Positions 25,035-35,218 of a DNA stretch of 64,000 nt are shown here, one piece after another (position 1 is the stretch's first letter; each line of letters starts with the position of its first letter). The notes beneath the pieces are model-generated. The model ran no database searches. It saw nothing but the letters and a program-made list of their open reading frames with translations, and was not told where the DNA came from. Source of the stretch: Pseudocitrobacter vendiensis (GTDB taxonomy: Bacteria; Pseudomonadota; Gammaproteobacteria; Enterobacterales; Enterobacteriaceae); the NCBI RefSeq assembly GCF_943590815.1, contig NZ_CALSBS010000008.1, forward strand, positions 1 through 64,000. The letters run 5' to 3'. Both the position numbers and the translations under genes were made by a program.

Positions 25035-25913
25035 ATGAGCATTGCAGCATTTGATATTGGCGGCACCGCGCTAAAAATGGGCGTTGTGGACGCTCAGGGC
25101 TCGATTGTAGAGAAAGGCAAAGCGACCATCCTCGACAGCGACGGCGACCAGATTTTGCAGGCTATGCTCGACTGGGTTGCTACGCATCCTCAATGCACGG
25201 GCATTGCTATCAGTGCGCCGGGCTACGTTAATCCTCATACCGGGTTTATCGAAATGGGCGGCGCTATTCGTCGCTTCGATAACTTCCCCATGAAAGCGTG
25301 GCTGGAGGCGAAAACATCACGCCCCGTAACGGTTGAAAACGACGCCAACTGCGTGCTACTGGCGGAGCGCTGGCTCGGTAAAGCTAAGAAGATGAATGAT
25401 TTTCTGGTGCTAACTATCGGCACCGGTATCGGCGGCGCGATTTTCTGCAATGGCAAACTGGTTCACGGTAAGCGTTTTCGCGCCGGCGAGTTTGGTTACA
25501 TGTTCACAGACAGACCGGGCTCGCGTCACGTAACGAATTACACCATGAATACAACCTGTACGCTGCGCGTGCTGCGTAAACGCTACGCGGACAGCCTCGG
25601 GCAACCGCTGGATGCCGTCACCGGCGAAGCGGTTTTTGATGCCTATGAAGCAGGCGATCGCGCGGCGCTTCGTCTGGTCGATGATTTTCTGAATGGCATC
25701 GCTACCGGGCTCTATAACCTGGTCAATCTTTTCGATCCTGAAACCATTTTTATTGGCGGCGGCATTATTGAACGCCCCGGATTCCTGGCGTTGCTGCGTG
25801 AGCATTTGCGCTGGTTCGGTATCGACGACTTCGTGTGTGCGGCAAGCCAGGGCAACGACGCCGGGCTGCTGGGCGCGGTTTACCATTTCAATCAACAGAA
25901 CGCGACTGTTTAA
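25035..25913 (+). CDS. bglK: Beta-glucoside kinase (ROK family)
   Basis: Predicted protein of 292 residues from the ATG at 25035; an ATG at 25026 sits directly on the GGGAGGG ribosome binding site and is unlikely. ROK fold: AAFDIGGTALKMGVV phosphate loop, VENDANCVLLAERW with the catalytic Asp, LTIGTGIGGAIF and FIGGGIIERP. The usual ROK zinc motif CGCGxxGC is absent, as in the Klebsiella BglK type, to which it is closely similar by eye. It would phosphorylate cellobiose or other beta-glucosides at C6 of the non-reducing glucose. It forms an operon with the 6-phospho-beta-glucosidase 12 bp downstream. Not present between purM and upp in K-12. Confidence 0.88.
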   Translation: MSIAAFDIGGTALKMGVVDAQGSIVEKGKATILDSDGDQILQAMLDWVATHPQCTGIAISAPGYVNPHTGFIEMGGAIRRFDNFPMKAWLEAKTSRPVTVENDANCVLLAERWLGKAKKMNDFLVLTIGTGIGGAIFCNGKLVHGKRFRAGEFGYMFTDRPGSRHVTNYTMNTTCTLRVLRKRYADSLGQPLDAVTGEAVFDAYEAGDRAALRLVDDFLNGIATGLYNLVNLFDPETIFIGGGIIERPGFLALLREHLRWFGIDDFVCAASQGNDAGLLGAVYHFNQQNATV

Positions 25914-25916
25914 TGA

Positions 25917-27356
<1,440 letters not shown>

Positions 27357-27364
27357 TTGCTTTT

Positions 27365-27390
27365 AAGCGGTCAACCCCGGTTGGCCGCTT
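27365..27390 (+). terminator. Hairpin after the beta-glucoside operon
   Basis: Stem aagcggtcaa/ttggccgctt with one wobble pair, followed by ccctttcg. Moderate terminator. Confidence 0.6.
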
Positions 27391-27453
27391 CCCTTTCGTA
27401 ACGCGTGTCTGTGCCGATAATCATTTCTCTCTTCACAGCAACCCTGCCTATGC

Positions 27454-27467
27454 TTGATCAGCATCAA
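27454..27467 (+). promoter_or_regulatory. FNR-consensus dyad upstream of upp
   Basis: TTGAT-CAGC-ATCAA, an exact FNR-type dyad, centred about 51 bp before the inferred upp transcription start. I know of no report of FNR control of upp. The distance is unusual for a class I or class II activator site. Confidence 0.45.
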
Positions 27468-27478
27468 GTAAAAATATG

Positions 27479-27522
27479 TTGCCGACGAAAAGAATGGCGG
27501 TATAATCCGTCGATTTTTTTTG
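27479..27522 (+). promoter_or_regulatory. upp promoter with UTP-sensing T tract
   Basis: -35 TTGCCG (27479-27484), 16-bp spacer, -10 TATAAT (27501-27506), and an inferred start at G27512 followed by ATTTTTTTTG. The initially transcribed GATTTTTTTTG is identical to the E. coli upp sequence at which high UTP causes reiterative U addition and abortive initiation. Confidence 0.85.
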
Positions 27523-27550
27523 TGGCTGCCCTATTCAAAGGAGAAAGAGA

Positions 27551-28177
27551 ATGAAGATTGTGGAAGTGAAACACCCACTCGTCAAACACAAGCTAGGCCT
27601 GATGCGCGAGAACGATATCAGTACTAAACGCTTCCGTGAACTCGCCTCCGAAGTTGGCAGCTTACTGACCTATGAAGCTACCGCCGATCTGGAAACCGAA
27701 AAAGTGACTATCGAAGGCTGGAACGGCCCGGTAGAAATCGACCAGATTAAAGGCAAGAAAATTACCGTTGTGCCCATCCTGCGTGCGGGCCTCGGCATGA
27801 TGGACGGCGTGCTGGAAAATGTTCCGAGCGCACGTATCAGCGTAGTGGGTATGTACCGCGACGAAGAGACACTGGAGCCAGTACCGTACTTCCAGAAACT
27901 GGTTTCCAACATTGATGAGCGTATGGCGCTGATCGTTGACCCGATGCTGGCAACCGGCGGTTCCGTTATCGCTACCATCGACCTGCTGAAAAAAGCGGGC
28001 TGCAGCAGCATTAAAGTGCTGGTGCTGGTTGCGGCACCTGAAGGTATCGCCGCGTTGGAAAGCGCTCACCCGGATGTCGAGCTGTACACCGCATCCATTG
28101 ACCACGGGTTAAACGAGCAAGGATACATTATTCCGGGCCTCGGCGACGCCGGTGACAAAATCTTTGGTACCAAATAA
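27551..28177 (+). CDS. upp: Uracil phosphoribosyltransferase
   Basis: Predicted protein of 208 residues, identical length to E. coli Upp. PRPP-binding motif [16 protein letters not shown] and uracil-binding end [18 protein letters not shown]. It makes UMP from uracil and PRPP. AAAGGAGA ribosome binding site. Followed by a terminator and then uraA, with which it forms the uracil-salvage unit; expression is set by the UTP-sensing promoter. Confidence 0.98.
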   Translation: MKIVEVKHPLVKHKLGLMRENDISTKRFRELASEVGSLLTYEATADLETEKVTIEGWNGPVEIDQIKGKKITVVPILRAGLGMMDGVLENVPSARISVVGMYRDEETLEPVPYFQKLVSNIDERMALIVDPMLATGGSVIATIDLLKKAGCSSIKVLVLVAAPEGIAALESAHPDVELYTASIDHGLNEQGYIIPGLGDAGDKIFGTK

Positions 28178-28194
28178 GAGAATAAATCATCAAG

Positions 28195-28222
28195 AGCCGA
28201 CTCAAGAGTCGGCTTTTTTTTG
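28195..28222 (+). terminator. Terminator between upp and uraA
   Basis: Perfect 9-bp stem agccgactc/gagtcggct with a two-base loop and eight Ts. As in E. coli it probably attenuates rather than abolishes read-through to uraA. Confidence 0.9.
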
Positions 28223-28264
28223 AATAAAACTAAATGCAAATCTAATAACAATGAGGAAAACATT

Positions 28265-29554
28265 ATGACGCGCCGTGCTATCGGAGTGAGTGAACGACCG
28301 CCGCTGTTACAGACGATCCCGCTTAGCTTGCAGCACTTGTTCGCCATGTTTGGCGCCACCGTTCTGGTGCCCGTCCTGTTTCACATCAACCCGGCAACCG
28401 TACTGCTGTTCAACGGCGTCGGTACCTTGCTCTATCTTTTTATCTGTAAAGGCAAAATTCCGGCGTATCTGGGATCGAGCTTTGCGTTTATTTCACCGGT
28501 AATGCTCCTGCTGCCACTGGGGTATGAAATGGCGCTTGGCGGCTTTATTATGTGCGGCGTGCTGTTCTGTCTGGTGTCGTTTATCGTTAAAAAAGCCGGT
28601 AGCGGCTGGCTGGATGTGATGTTCCCTCCGGCGGCGATGGGCGCAATCGTTGCCGTCATCGGTCTTGAACTGGCCGGCGTGGCGGCGAATATGGCAGGCC
28701 TGCTTCCCGCTGAAGGGCAAACACCGGATAGCAAAACCATTATTATCTCCATGGTTACGCTTGCGGTTACCGTATTTGGTTCAGTTCTGTTCCGCGGCTT
28801 CCTTGCTATTATCCCCATTCTTATTGGTGTGCTGGTGGGCTATGCGCTCTCCTTCGTAATGGGCGTTGTCGATACCACGCCAATTGCGCAGGCGCACTGG
28901 TTCGCGCTGCCAACCTTCTACACCCCGCGCTTCGAGTGGTTCGCTATTCTGACAATTCTGCCTGCTGCACTGGTGGTGATTGCAGAGCACGTCGGCCACC
29001 TGGTGGTGACCGCGAATATCGTTAAAAAAGACCTGATTCGTGACCCGGGTCTGCATCGCTCTATGTTTGCTAACGGTCTGTCGACGGTTATCTCTGGCTT
29101 CTTTGGCTCCACGCCAAACACCACATACGGCGAAAACATTGGCGTAATGGCGATTACCCGCGTCTACAGTACCTGGGTTATCGGCGGCGCGGCGGTGATT
29201 GCGATTCTGCTCTCCTGCGTCGGTAAACTGGCTGCGGCCATCCAGATTATTCCGCTGCCGGTGATGGGGGGGGTATCTCTGCTACTGTACGGCGTGATTG
29301 GCGCATCCGGTATTCGCGTCCTGATTGAATCGAAAGTTGACTACAGCAAAGCGCAAAACCTGATCCTGACCTCGGTGATTCTGATCATCGGCGTCAGCGG
29401 CGCGAAAGTGCACATTGGCGCTGCTGAGCTGAAAGGCATGGCCCTGGCGACCGTTGTGGGCGTCTGCCTGAGCCTGATCTTCAAACTGATTAGCGTGCTG
29501 CGCCCGGAAGAAGTGGTGCTGGATGCTGACGACAGCGACGTCTCCACCCGCTGA
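28265..29554 (+). CDS. uraA: Uracil:H+ symporter
   Basis: Predicted protein of 429 residues, matching E. coli UraA; the ATG at 28265 gives the family N-terminus MTRRAIGVSERPPLLQ and has AGGA upstream, whereas the frame opens further up without a ribosome binding site. Nucleobase-ascorbate transporter family with 14 membrane segments; conserved VIAEHVGHLVVT and GSTPNTTYGENIG in the substrate region. Imports uracil for Upp. Confidence 0.97.
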   Translation: MTRRAIGVSERPPLLQTIPLSLQHLFAMFGATVLVPVLFHINPATVLLFNGVGTLLYLFICKGKIPAYLGSSFAFISPVMLLLPLGYEMALGGFIMCGVLFCLVSFIVKKAGSGWLDVMFPPAAMGAIVAVIGLELAGVAANMAGLLPAEGQTPDSKTIIISMVTLAVTVFGSVLFRGFLAIIPILIGVLVGYALSFVMGVVDTTPIAQAHWFALPTFYTPRFEWFAILTILPAALVVIAEHVGHLVVTANIVKKDLIRDPGLHRSMFANGLSTVISGFFGSTPNTTYGENIGVMAITRVYSTWVIGGAAVIAILLSCVGKLAAAIQIIPLPVMGGVSLLLYGVIGASGIRVLIESKVDYSKAQNLILTSVILIIGVSGAKVHIGAAELKGMALATVVGVCLSLIFKLISVLRPEEVVLDADDSDVSTR

Positions 29555-29561
29555 TCCTCTG

Positions 29562-29583
29562 ACCGGGCGGTGCGCCGCCCGGT
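29562..29583 (+). terminator. Hairpin after uraA
   Basis: Perfect 9-bp stem accgggcgg/ccgcccggt with a TGCG loop; followed only by tctctc, so modest strength. Confidence 0.6.
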
Positions 29584-29648
29584 TCTCTCATGGGATAATT
29601 CTGTGATAAACTCATCGCGTTTTTACGTAAGCTCATGAAGAGGTCCCT

Positions 29649-30350
29649 CTGAACGCACCGGCACAGCTCTCTTTGCCACTCTATCTTCCCGACGACGAAA
29701 CGTTTGCGAGTTTCTGGCCGGGTGATAACCCTTCTCTCCTTGCAGCCGTGCAAAACGTCCTGCGTCAGGAACACAGCGGATACATCTATCTTTGGGCGCG
29801 GGAAGGGGCAGGGCGTAGCCATCTGCTGCACGCAGCCTGTGCTGAACTCTCGGCGCGCGGTGATGCCGTGGGCTATGTTCCGCTGGATAAACGCACCTGG
29901 TTTGTGCCGGAAGTGCTGGAAGGGATGGAACAGCTTGCGCTGGTGTGTATCGATAACATCGAGTGCGTCGCCGGAGATGAACTCTGGGAGATGGCGATTT
30001 TCAACCTGTATAACCGGATCCTCGAAACCGGGAATACCCGACTGCTGATCACCGGCGATCGTCCACCGCGTCAGCTTAATCTCGGCCTGCCGGATCTCGC
30101 TTCTCGCCTGGACTGGGGGCAAATTTATAAACTTCAGCCCCTCTCTGATGAAGACAAACTGCAGGCATTACAGCTGCGCGCGCGTCTGCGCGGGTTTGAG
30201 CTGCCGGAAGATGTGTGCCGTTTCCTGCTTAAACGGCTGGACAGAGAGATGCGTACGCTATTTTTAACGCTCGACCAGCTGGATCACGCGTCGATTACTG
30301 CCCAGCGAAAACTCACGATTCCGTTTGTGAAAGAGATTCTGAAGCTGTAG
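29649..30350 (+). CDS. hda: DnaA inactivation protein Hda (CTG start)
   Basis: Predicted protein of 233 residues if translation starts at CTG 29649, exactly the E. coli length. The region before the first TTG (29673) encodes NAPAQLS and continues into LPL, so the QLSLPL sliding-clamp binding motif (residues 6-11) exists only with the CTG start; AGAGG lies 8 bp upstream and no ATG/GTG is usable. AAA+ core: [12 protein letters not shown] (Walker A), [10 protein letters not shown] (Walker B), LASRLDWG (box VI region). With DNA-loaded beta clamp it stimulates ATP hydrolysis by DnaA (RIDA) and so limits re-initiation. Confidence 0.93.
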   Translation: MNAPAQLSLPLYLPDDETFASFWPGDNPSLLAAVQNVLRQEHSGYIYLWAREGAGRSHLLHAACAELSARGDAVGYVPLDKRTWFVPEVLEGMEQLALVCIDNIECVAGDELWEMAIFNLYNRILETGNTRLLITGDRPPRQLNLGLPDLASRLDWGQIYKLQPLSDEDKLQALQLRARLRGFELPEDVCRFLLKRLDREMRTLFLTLDQLDHASITAQRKLTIPFVKEILKL

Positions 30351-30353
30351 CGG

Positions 30354-31259
30354 TTAGTGCGTGCTGCTACCTAACAGTTCCGTATCCAGGACGCCAGTAA
30401 TCTCTTTTACCAGTACCGGCTCCATTCCGTTTTTCAGCAATGCAAGCGCAATGCGCCGTGCTTCTTCACCTCGCCCCTCTTCAACTCCTCTCGTCCAGCC
30501 TTTCTGCTCAAGATATTCGGCAATAGTCATAAGCGTTCCCTCATGGTGTGACGTGCGCTGAGAAAGCTCCTGAATCAGCTTCTCAGGATTCTCGGCGGTG
30601 CCGGTATGCAGCATGTAATTCAGTATGGCAAGCAGCCGATCCTTGCTAGTGTATCCCATCGTTAAAAGTGCAGCTAGCGGGGCGATCTGTTCGGAAAGAT
30701 CCCGTAAACGGATGTGTTTTTGCAGCAGTTCAAGGGTAGCAATTCGTCGATGCTGCATAATTTCGCTGTCGGGAACGACGGTAATATCGACCAGCGGAAA
30801 AGGCTGGCTATACAGACGCTTAGCCAACTCTGGATCGGAAAACTCGTCAAACCAGCGCAGGCTGTAGGGATAGGGCGTCGCCTCGCCGTGATAAAACAGC
30901 AAGGGGATAACGATCGGCAAGTGTTTATTTTTGGCATCCAGATGCCGTTGCATAACGTCCAGCGAGTAGCGCAGCATTCGAAAAGCCATGTGTTTTTCCG
31001 GACGACTTTGATGCTCAATCAGCGTGTAGATATAGCCGTCGCCTGCCTGTGTTTTCACCGAATAAAGAATATCAGAAATGCGCGATCGCAGATTCTTCTC
31101 CACCATGCTGGTGGCTTCCAGTTTTAAGGTGCTTAGATCACAAATGGCGCGTAACGGGGCTGGCAGATAAATGTCGAGAAAATCACGCGCCGTGTCCACG
31201 TGCGCCATGAAATGTTTAAAAATCGCATCGTGCGGCGTGGATGTGCTTTGTTCTTCCAT
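30354..31259 (-). CDS. Rpn-family recombination-promoting nuclease (putative transposase, PF04754)
   Basis: Predicted protein of 301 residues; the ATG at 31259 has GAGGG 5 bp upstream and gives the family start (TPHDAIFKHFM). Features of the RpnA-E/YhgA type: N-terminal PD-(D/E)XK nuclease pattern with SDILYSVK and YTLIEHQSRPEKHMAFRMLRY, then IPLLFYHGEATPYPY, and a C-terminal EEGRGEEARRIALALLKNG tail. E. coli relatives are RecA-independent recombination-promoting DNases that spread as single genes. It lies convergent to hda, with only 3 bp between the stops, and is absent at this site in K-12, so it is an accessory insertion. Confidence 0.88.
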   Translation of the reverse strand: MEEQSTSTPHDAIFKHFMAHVDTARDFLDIYLPAPLRAICDLSTLKLEATSMVEKNLRSRISDILYSVKTQAGDGYIYTLIEHQSRPEKHMAFRMLRYSLDVMQRHLDAKNKHLPIVIPLLFYHGEATPYPYSLRWFDEFSDPELAKRLYSQPFPLVDITVVPDSEIMQHRRIATLELLQKHIRLRDLSEQIAPLAALLTMGYTSKDRLLAILNYMLHTGTAENPEKLIQELSQRTSHHEGTLMTIAEYLEQKGWTRGVEEGRGEEARRIALALLKNGMEPVLVKEITGVLDTELLGSSTH

Positions 31260-31426
31260 AAATCCCTCAATGGGATGTTGACCAATGGAGGGACTCTGGC
31301 AGGGGATAGGCCAAACAACAACATGAGGACTTGCAGGTTGCGAGGCGTTATCAGGAGAACATTCACTGGCATGCAACGTTGCATCAGAACGACGTAAATG
31401 CTCGCATTTCAGGGGGACGGAATGGG

Positions 31427-31452
31427 CCGCAGCCGGTAAAACACGGCTGCGG
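31427..31452 (-). terminator. Hairpin downstream of yfgD
   Basis: Perfect 9-bp stem ccgcagccg/cggctgcgg with an 8-base loop. No T-run on the minus strand; could be a factor-dependent end or mRNA stabiliser. Confidence 0.45.
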
Positions 31453-31462
31453 TAAACTCACA

Positions 31463-31822
31463 CTAGCTAACGATTTCCAGAACCTGCTCCGGCGGGCGAC
31501 CGATGCGGGCCTGGCCGTTGCTCACCACGAGCGGGCGTTCAATCAGCTTCGGGTTCTCAACCATCGCCTGAATCAGTTGCGCTTCAGTCAGTTGGCTATC
31601 GGCCAGATTGAGTGATTTATAGAGATCTTCTTTCTGGCGCATCAGTTCGCGGGCGCTGTTCATGCCCAGCATTTGCAGCAACTGCTTGATGCCTTGCGCA
31701 TCTGGCGGCGTTTCCAGATAAAGCACCACTTCCGGCTCAACGCCGTTGGCTTTCAGCAGGCTTAAGGTTTCGCGACTCTTGGAGCAGCGCGGATTGTGGT
31801 AAATTTTTACCGCATCAGTCAT
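31463..31822 (-). CDS. yfgD: ArsC-family reductase-like protein YfgD
   Basis: Predicted protein of 119 residues of the thioredoxin-like ArsC family, with the active cysteine in YHNPRCSKSRETL and the RPLVVSNGQARIGRPPE segment with arginines expected for oxyanion binding. E. coli YfgD has this length and position next to bepA. No arsenic genes adjoin, so arsenate reduction is not implied. It starts 37 bp after the bepA stop and is probably cotranscribed with it. Confidence 0.93.
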   Translation of the reverse strand: MTDAVKIYHNPRCSKSRETLSLLKANGVEPEVVLYLETPPDAQGIKQLLQMLGMNSARELMRQKEDLYKSLNLADSQLTEAQLIQAMVENPKLIERPLVVSNGQARIGRPPEQVLEIVS

Positions 31823-31859
31823 AAAATCTCCCGTGATTCTGACGTTTTTTGCTCCGGCC

Positions 31860-33323
31860 TTACATTTTCGTGTAAGGGCGGAAACGTTCCTGTAATTGAC
31901 GAAGCTGGTCGATACGCGCGTCGTAGCGCGCCTGTTCCAGGCTCCTGAGTTTGACCTGGGCGCTGGCGCTGCTCAGAAGAGAAATCGCCTGGTCGAGCCT
32001 TCCCACTAACGCCATATTCTCGGCTCGGGCGGCCAGTTCCTGATCGCGATGGCCCAGTTTAGCCTGCGCCTGCGCCAGCAGCTCCCAACCATTGGTGTCA
32101 TCTTTATAATTAAACGTGTAGCGGTTAAGAATGGTCACCGCTTCGGACGCCTGGCCTGCTTCCAGCAGGGCGTTGGCCAGGTTGAGCTGCAGCACCGGGT
32201 TGGTGCGCAGATCGCGCGCGCTTTTCAGGCGGGTAATGGCGTCGGCGGCTTTGTTCTGGCCCAGATCGATATCGGTCGCCAGGTCAAGATACCAGGGGTT
32301 TTGCGGGTCGGCGGCCAGTAATGGGCGCAGCAGGCTACTCGCCTGCGCGTTGTTCTTCGCTTCCATCGCCTGAAGCGCGCGGCCATACTGCGCGGCATTT
32401 TGTTCGCGAACATTGCCTTTTGACCAGGCGTCGAGCAGATCGCTGGTCAGTTGATTCTGCCCGGAGTTATACATACCAAGCGTACGCGCTTTCGCCAGAT
32501 AGAAATCAGCGGAGGATTGCACCACCATCGGTTTCATCTGGTTGGCGCGGTTACGCGCATCGGCCAGACGGCTTTCCGGCAGGGGGTGAGTCAGCAGCAT
32601 TTCCGGCGGGCGTGAGGAGTAGCGCGCCTGGTCGAGCAATTTATCCATGAATGCCGGCATCGCCTGCGGGTCGAAGCCGGATCGTTGTAACACCTGAATC
32701 CCGATACGATCCGCTTCTTCTTCATTCTGACGAGTGAAGCTGATCATACTCTGCTGCGTACCGGCGAGAGTACCGCTCAGCGCCGCCATCCCGGCCTGCG
32801 GGCTGGCCATTGCCAGCAAGATTGAGCCGAGTGCGCCAACCCAGGTGAGCGGAGCGTTACGTTTCTGGTCTTCCATCGCCCGCGCCAGATGGCGCTGGGT
32901 GACGTGGGAGATTTCGTGCGCCATGACCGATGCCAGTTGGCTTTCGTTATCGGAATAGCGGAACAATGCCGAGTGCAGCACCACGTTACCGCCGAAGAAG
33001 GCGAAGGCGTTGATATCGTCGTTGTTGATTAAATAGAAGTGGAACGGCGTACGTACCGACCAGGCGTGCGACACCAGACGCATCCCCAGCGTATTGATGT
33101 ACTGCACCAGCAGGGGGTCATTAATCAGCGGCGCGCTGCCGCGCAGCTGGCGTACGTAGAAATCCCCCATTTGCATCTCCTGACCAATGGAGAGCGTGCT
33201 TCCTGCGGAGGTGCCCATATCAGGCAACGTATCAGCCGCATCCGCAAAAGCGGGGGCTACCTGGCCGAGCGTGAGCGTTGCAATAAGGGATGCCACCAGC
33301 GTTTTTTTCAACTGCCTGAACAT
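31860..33323 (-). CDS. bepA: Periplasmic outer-membrane assembly protease/chaperone BepA
   Basis: Predicted protein of 487 residues: signal peptide (cleavage near PAFA-DA, about residue 28), M48 metalloprotease domain with [12 protein letters not shown] (HEXXH) and NEEEADRIG, then a TPR-like C-terminal half (for example [19 protein letters not shown]). BepA degrades stalled LptD and interacts with the BAM complex through its TPR domain. Divergent from perM. Confidence 0.96.
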   Translation of the reverse strand: MFRQLKKTLVASLIATLTLGQVAPAFADAADTLPDMGTSAGSTLSIGQEMQMGDFYVRQLRGSAPLINDPLLVQYINTLGMRLVSHAWSVRTPFHFYLINNDDINAFAFFGGNVVLHSALFRYSDNESQLASVMAHEISHVTQRHLARAMEDQKRNAPLTWVGALGSILLAMASPQAGMAALSGTLAGTQQSMISFTRQNEEEADRIGIQVLQRSGFDPQAMPAFMDKLLDQARYSSRPPEMLLTHPLPESRLADARNRANQMKPMVVQSSADFYLAKARTLGMYNSGQNQLTSDLLDAWSKGNVREQNAAQYGRALQAMEAKNNAQASSLLRPLLAADPQNPWYLDLATDIDLGQNKAADAITRLKSARDLRTNPVLQLNLANALLEAGQASEAVTILNRYTFNYKDDTNGWELLAQAQAKLGHRDQELAARAENMALVGRLDQAISLLSSASAQVKLRSLEQARYDARIDQLRQLQERFRPYTKM

Positions 33324-33547
33324 AACCTCTGTCCTGTAATGTGGGATGTTTCAGTTTGACCGACAGGGCGGCGTTACGTTCCCTGAATGGCTGTTTGGGC
33401 AGTTTATCTGGCCTCATAGAGGTTGAAAATGATATTCACATAACTTTTGCTGTTTGTGTCGATAAATAGAAAAAGCGAAGTCTTTTCTGTGACATTTAGA
33501 TACAATTCGGACACTGTGATCCGCCAATGTGCGTCAGGGAAGTCTAT

Positions 33548-34612
33548 ATGCTCGAAATGTTGATGCAGTGGTATCGCCGCCGTTTTAGTGACCCGGAAGC
33601 GATAGCGCTGCTGGTTATTCTGGTGGCCGGTTTCGGTATCCTGTTTTTCTTTAGCGGCCTGCTGGCGCCGCTGCTGGTGGCAATTGTGCTCGCGTATTTG
33701 CTGGAGTGGCCCACCATTCGTCTGGAGAAACTCGGCTGGTCGCGACGTTGGGCCACCACCGCCGTGTTGGTCGTCTTTGTCGGTATTCTGCTACTGATGG
33801 CCTTTGTGGTGATGCCGGTGGCCTGGCAACAGGGTATCTATCTGATACGCGATATGCCCGGCATGCTCAATAAGCTCTCTGATTTTGCCGCCACGCTGCC
33901 GCGCCGCTATCCAGCGCTGATGGACGCAGGCATCATCGATGCGATGGCGGAAAATATGCGCGCGCGCATGCAGACCATGGGCGACTCGGTGGTGAAATAT
34001 TCGGTGGCTTCGCTGGTCGGCCTGCTGACGCTGGCGGTCTATCTGGTGCTGGTGCCGTTAATGGTCTTTTTCCTGGTGAAGGATAAAGAGCAGATGCTGA
34101 ATGCCGTGCGTCGCGTGCTGCCGCGTAACCGCGGTCTGGCCGGGTTAGTCTGGAAAGAGATGAACCAGCAAATCACCAACTATATCCGTGGCAAGGTACT
34201 GGAAATGGTGGTGGTCGGCGTAGCGACCTGGATAGGTTTTATTCTGTTCGGTCTTAACTATTCGCTGCTGCTTGCGGTGCTGGTGGGGTTCTCCGTCCTG
34301 ATTCCCTATATCGGCGCGTTTGTGGTCACCATTCCGGTGGTGTGCGTGGCGCTGTTCCAGTTTGGCCTGGGGACCGAGTTCTGGAGCCTGTTTGCGGTGT
34401 ACCTCATTATTCAGGCCCTGGATGGTAACCTGCTGGTGCCGGTGCTCTTCTCTGAAGCGGTGAATCTGCATCCGCTGGTGATTATTCTGTCGGTGGTGAT
34501 TTTCGGCGGGCTGTGGGGATTTTGGGGCGTTTTCTTCGCCATTCCGCTGGCGACGCTGATTAAAGCGGTGATGCATGCCTGGCCGGATGGTCTGGTGGCC
34601 GACGAAGAGTAA
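33548..34612 (+). CDS. perM: AI-2E-family transporter PerM
   Basis: Predicted protein of 354 residues from the ATG at 33548, which has AGGGAA upstream and gives the family N-terminus MLEMLMQWYRRRFSDPEAIA. About eight membrane segments. The family includes exporters of small signals, but the substrate of PerM is not established. In K-12 the hyf operon lies between perM and bcp; here only a hairpin and a REP pair do. Confidence 0.93.
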   Translation: MLEMLMQWYRRRFSDPEAIALLVILVAGFGILFFFSGLLAPLLVAIVLAYLLEWPTIRLEKLGWSRRWATTAVLVVFVGILLLMAFVVMPVAWQQGIYLIRDMPGMLNKLSDFAATLPRRYPALMDAGIIDAMAENMRARMQTMGDSVVKYSVASLVGLLTLAVYLVLVPLMVFFLVKDKEQMLNAVRRVLPRNRGLAGLVWKEMNQQITNYIRGKVLEMVVVGVATWIGFILFGLNYSLLLAVLVGFSVLIPYIGAFVVTIPVVCVALFQFGLGTEFWSLFAVYLIIQALDGNLLVPVLFSEAVNLHPLVIILSVVIFGGLWGFWGVFFAIPLATLIKAVMHAWPDGLVADEE

Positions 34613-34617
34613 ATTAA

Positions 34618-34641
34618 AAGCCGACGCGAAAACGTCGGCTT
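34618..34641. terminator. Hairpin between perM and the REP pair
   Basis: Perfect 9-bp stem aagccgacg/cgtcggctt with loop cgaaaa, 6 bp after the perM stop. T-runs are weak on both strands; it may serve perM and the convergent bcp. Confidence 0.6.
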
Positions 34642-34671
34642 AAGAACGCTGGCAAAGTGCGCTTTGTTCAT

Positions 34672-34754
34672 GCCGGATGCGGCGTGAACACCTTATCCGG
34701 CCTACAAAATATTGCAGAAACCTTGTAGGCCTGATAAGCGTAGCGCATCAGGCG
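34672..34754. repeat. REP pair (BIME) between perM and bcp
   Basis: A REP unit gccggatgcgg...ccttatccggc (34672-34702) and an inverted divergent unit gcctgataagcgtagcgcatcaggc (34729-34753). The second unit contains the bcp stop codon. Confidence 0.85.
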
Positions 34755-35218
34755 CTCTCTTTAAGCCAGTTCAGCACCACGTCGTGGTGATTGCTGGTTT
34801 TGAAATCATCAAAGACGTGCTCAACTTTCCCATCAGCATCAACCAGGAAACTGATGCGGTGGATACCGTCGTAGGTTTTGCCCATAAAGGACTTCTCGCC
34901 CCAGACGCCAAACTGTTCACAAACCTGATGATCTTCATCGGACAGCAGGGTGAAGTTCAGCAGCTCTTTTTCGGCAAAGCGGGAGAGTTTTTCCGGTTTA
35001 TCGGTGCTGATGCCCAGCACTTCCACGCCCGCTTTTTTCAGTTCATCCATATTATCGCGCAGACCGCAGGCCTGCACGGTGCAGCCCGGCGTCATGGCCT
35101 TCGGGTAGAAATAGACCAGTACGCGTTGTCCCTGGAAGTCGGTCAAATTTACTTGCTCGCCGTCTTGATCGGGCAAACTAAATTTCGGTGCGATGTCACC
35201 GGCTTTCAGTGGGTTCAT
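34748..35218 (-). CDS. bcp: Thiol peroxidase Bcp
   Basis: Predicted protein of 156 residues, peroxiredoxin family. PKAMTPGCTVQACGLRDN holds the peroxidatic cysteine and, five residues on, the resolving cysteine. It reduces peroxides with thioredoxin. Its ATG shares a base with the gcvR stop (TAATG), so the two are coupled. The last codons (E-S-A-stop) lie within a REP unit. Confidence 0.96.
   Translation of the reverse strand: MNPLKAGDIAPKFSLPDQDGEQVNLTDFQGQRVLVYFYPKAMTPGCTVQACGLRDNMDELKKAGVEVLGISTDKPEKLSRFAEKELLNFTLLSDEDHQVCEQFGVWGEKSFMGKTYDGIHRISFLVDADGKVEHVFDDFKTSNHHDVVLNWLKESA

Noticed and set aside
34613-34747. Deleted hyf operon between perM and bcp
   Set aside because: Absence of hyf is common among enterobacteria and no remnant is visible, so it does not count as a loss in this lineage.
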